DNA from: Verrucomicrobiota bacterium
Lineage (GTDB): Bacteria; Verrucomicrobiota; Verrucomicrobiia; Limisphaerales; JADLHS01
Assembly (NCBI GenBank): GCA_004297495.1
Contig: SCTL01000288.1
Span: forward strand, 1-5,432
DNA length: 5,432 nt
Direction of reading: 5' to 3'
How positions within the stretch are numbered: the stretch's first letter is position 1; the number at the start of each line of letters is the position of its first letter. Position numbers and translations under genes: made by a program. The notes under the pieces are model-generated. The model was not told the origin of the DNA. It made no database searches and saw only the letters and a list, made by a program, of their open reading frames with translations. Shown here piece after piece: positions 4,184 to 5,432 of this stretch.

Positions 4184-5432
4184 CTGAGAAGCGTGTTGAG
4201 AGTCCAGAGTTGAGAGTTGAGAGTGAAAGAGCTCCCGAGCAAAGTGGCCGACCCTCAACTCTCAACCCTCAACTCTCAACCCCGTTCATCGCCATCGCGT
4301 GTGGCGGCACGGGCGGTCATCTGTTTCCCGGATTGGCCGTGGCGGAGAAACTTCGTGATCGGGGCTGCCAGGTTGCGTTACTCATTTCACCGAAGGATGT
4401 GGATCAACAGGCTGTGAAGAACGTGAGCGGCATGGAAATCATCACGCTGCCCGCGGTCGCCTTGCAACGCGGTAGCCGGCTGGCGTTCCTGCGCGGCTTC
4501 TGGAAATCGTGGCGCAGCGCAAAACAAATTTTCAAATCACGCCCGCCGCAAGCCTCGCTCGCCATGGGCGGATTCACCAGCGCGCCGCCGATTCTCGCCG
4601 CGCGCAGTGCGGGCGCGAAAACTTTTTTGCACGAGTCCAACACAATTCCCGGACGAGCGAATCGCTGGCTCGCGCGCGTCGTGGATCAGGCGTTCGTCGG
4701 CTTTCCCCAAGCCGCCACGCAACTGCGCGTGCGCGAAGCCACTGTCACCGGCACGCCGGTTCGCCCGCAATTTCAACCGCGCAACGCCGCCGCCTGCCGC
4801 GGGCATTTTGGTTTCGATGCGGCGGCTCCGGTCGTGCTCGTCACCGGCGGTAGCCAGGGCGCGAGCGGTTTGAATGATCTCGTCCTCTCCGCGCTTCCAC
4901 TCGTTGCCGAACGCGCGCCGCATTGGCAATGGCTGCATCTCACCGGACCGAGCGACGTCGAGAAAGTCAAACAGGCGTATGCCGCGCGCGGTTTGAAAGC
5001 CGTCGTGCAACCGTTCCTCGGCGAAATGGAACTGGCGCTCGGCGCGGCGTCCGCCGTGGTGAGTCGCGCGGGCGCGTCGTCGCTCGCGGAAATCGCGGCG
5101 ATGCGATTGCCGGCGTTGCTTGTGCCGTTTCCGGCGGCGGCGGACAATCATCAATTGTTCAACGCCCGCGCGTTCGTCGAGACTGGCGCGGCGCGAATGC
5201 TCGAACAGAAAGCCGCCACTCCCGCGCAGTTTCTTGAACTGCTGCAAGGCTTGGTTGAAGACGTGGACACTGTCGCCAAGATGCGCGTTGCGCTCGAACA
5301 TTGGCACGCGCCGAAGGCGGCGGAGGAAATTGCGGAGATGATTTTGCAGGCGGTCGGGCAGACCTCGGAGCGCCGGCCTCCGGCCCGGCAAGTTTCAAAA
5401 GAGGACGGACTCACGCCGAAACAAAATACGGC
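4180..5432 (+). CDS. murG: MurG, lipid I GlcNAc transferase (3' end outside window)
   Basis: MurG is a peripheral inner-membrane GT-B enzyme that adds GlcNAc from UDP-GlcNAc to lipid I, giving lipid II for FtsW. The frame stays open from 4180 to the right edge (417 full codons). Motifs: GGTGGHLFPGLAVA at 42-55; MGGFTSAPP at 129-137; HESNTIPGRANRW at 151-163; GTPVR at 191-195; TGGSQGA at 223-229; SRAGASSLAEIAA at 295-307, with the sugar-nucleotide-binding-type Glu304; and DNHQLFNA at 322-329. Family members usually have GGTGGH near residue 13-18, so about 29 extra residues precede it; they are Ser-, Glu- and Arg-rich and encoded by a repeat array. No ATG, GTG or TTG lies between the array and the conserved fold, so the start must be ATG 4180, or possibly TTG 4210 within the array. 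Past about residue 391, where MurG normally ends, the frame continues for at least 26 non-conserved residues. Confidence 0.95.
   Translation, partial: MTEKRVESPELRVESERAPEQSGRPSTLNPQLSTPFIAIACGGTGGHLFPGLAVAEKLRDRGCQVALLISPKDVDQQAVKNVSGMEIITLPAVALQRGSRLAFLRGFWKSWRSAKQIFKSRPPQASLAMGGFTSAPPILAARSAGAKTFLHESNTIPGRANRWLARVVDQAFVGFPQAATQLRVREATVTGTPVRPQFQPRNAAACRGHFGFDAAAPVVLVTGGSQGASGLNDLVLSALPLVAERAPHWQWLHLTGPSDVEKVKQAYAARGLKAVVQPFLGEMELALGAASAVVSRAGASSLAEIAAMRLPALLVPFPAAADNHQLFNARAFVETGAARMLEQKAATPAQFLELLQGLVEDVDTVAKMRVALEHWHAPKAAEEIAEMILQAVGQTSERRPPARQVSKEDGLTPKQNT
4195..4281. repeat. Inverted array of 7-base repeats inside the murG 5' coding end
   Basis: The left array reads GTTGAGA (4195-4201), GTCCAGA (4202-4208), GTTGAGA (4209-4215) and GTTGAGA (4216-4222). 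The right array reads CTCAACT (4254-4260), CTCAACC (4261-4267), CTCAACT (4268-4274) and CTCAACC (4275-4281). The units are complementary. Left 4195-4221 pairs with right 4254-4280 over 24 of 27 positions across a 32-base loop. The whole element lies in frame within murG, starting 15 bases after its ATG. Confidence 0.9.
5372..5389. repeat. GC-rich palindromic element in the murG C-terminal extension
   Basis: GCCGGCC (5372-5378) can pair with GGCC-C-GGC (5382-5389) with one bulged C and a 3-base loop. It lies beyond the last residues expected of MurG and is translated as Arg- and Pro-rich sequence (residues 398-403). It may be a spacer-type repeat read through in frame, or part of the real 3' end of the gene; the stop codon is outside the window. 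Confidence 0.4.

Noticed and set aside
3614..4258. A 214-residue minus-strand open frame opposite the end of ftsW and the murG repeat.
   Set aside because: Its composition (charged, His- and Arg-rich) is a mirror of the hydrophobic FtsW codons, and it has no domain or ribosome-binding site.
4195..4281. Phase variation of murG by gain or loss of 7-base units.
   Set aside because: One unit would shift the frame, but murG is essential for wall synthesis and an off state should be lethal. The units are also imperfect, which lowers slippage. In-frame changes of three units remain conceivable.
4537..5391. A 284-residue open frame on the minus strand opposite murG.
   Set aside because: It is very rich in Arg, His and Ala, as expected for the antisense of a GC-rich gene, has no recognisable domain, and lies fully opposite a clear MurG.

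Overview
This window is a piece of a division and cell wall (dcw) cluster. All genes lie on the + strand in the order mraY (3' end only), murD, a LysM-domain protein, ftsW, murG (3' end missing). No RNA gene, insertion sequence, CRISPR array or minus-strand gene is supported, and no gene-free stretch exceeds about 200 bases. The DNA is GC-rich. The LysM gene between murD and ftsW, the TTG start of ftsW and the short tandem repeats at gene junctions suggest a Verrucomicrobiota bacterium, possibly of the Pedosphaera/Limisphaerales group. That placement is from memory and context, not from a search.

Layout: 1-547 is the C-terminal half of MraY. 548-749 is a repeat-bearing spacer that ends in four 7-base units touching the murD start codon. 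750-2186 is MurD, whose C-terminal (D-Glu-binding) domain looks normal but whose central domain lacks several residues that are nearly invariant in MurD. 2187-2277 is a spacer with a strong stem-loop and a 9-base repeat. 2278-2982 is a membrane-anchored or lipoprotein with two LysM domains. 2983-3034 is a short spacer filled by a perfect 11-bp hairpin. 3035-4183 is FtsW. 4180-5432 is MurG, which overlaps ftsW by four bases and reads through an inverted array of 7-base repeats before its conserved fold begins.

The genes form one pathway. MurD adds D-Glu to UDP-MurNAc-L-Ala in the cytoplasm. MraY moves the finished UDP-MurNAc-pentapeptide to undecaprenyl phosphate (lipid I). MurG adds GlcNAc (lipid II). 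FtsW polymerises lipid II at the septum. The LysM protein probably binds the resulting glycan in the periplasm.

The points most worth a second look are the unusual MurD active site, the repeat array translated as an N-terminal extension of MurG, and the general pattern that every gene junction here carries a different short repeat or hairpin. I see no wholly new multi-gene system.
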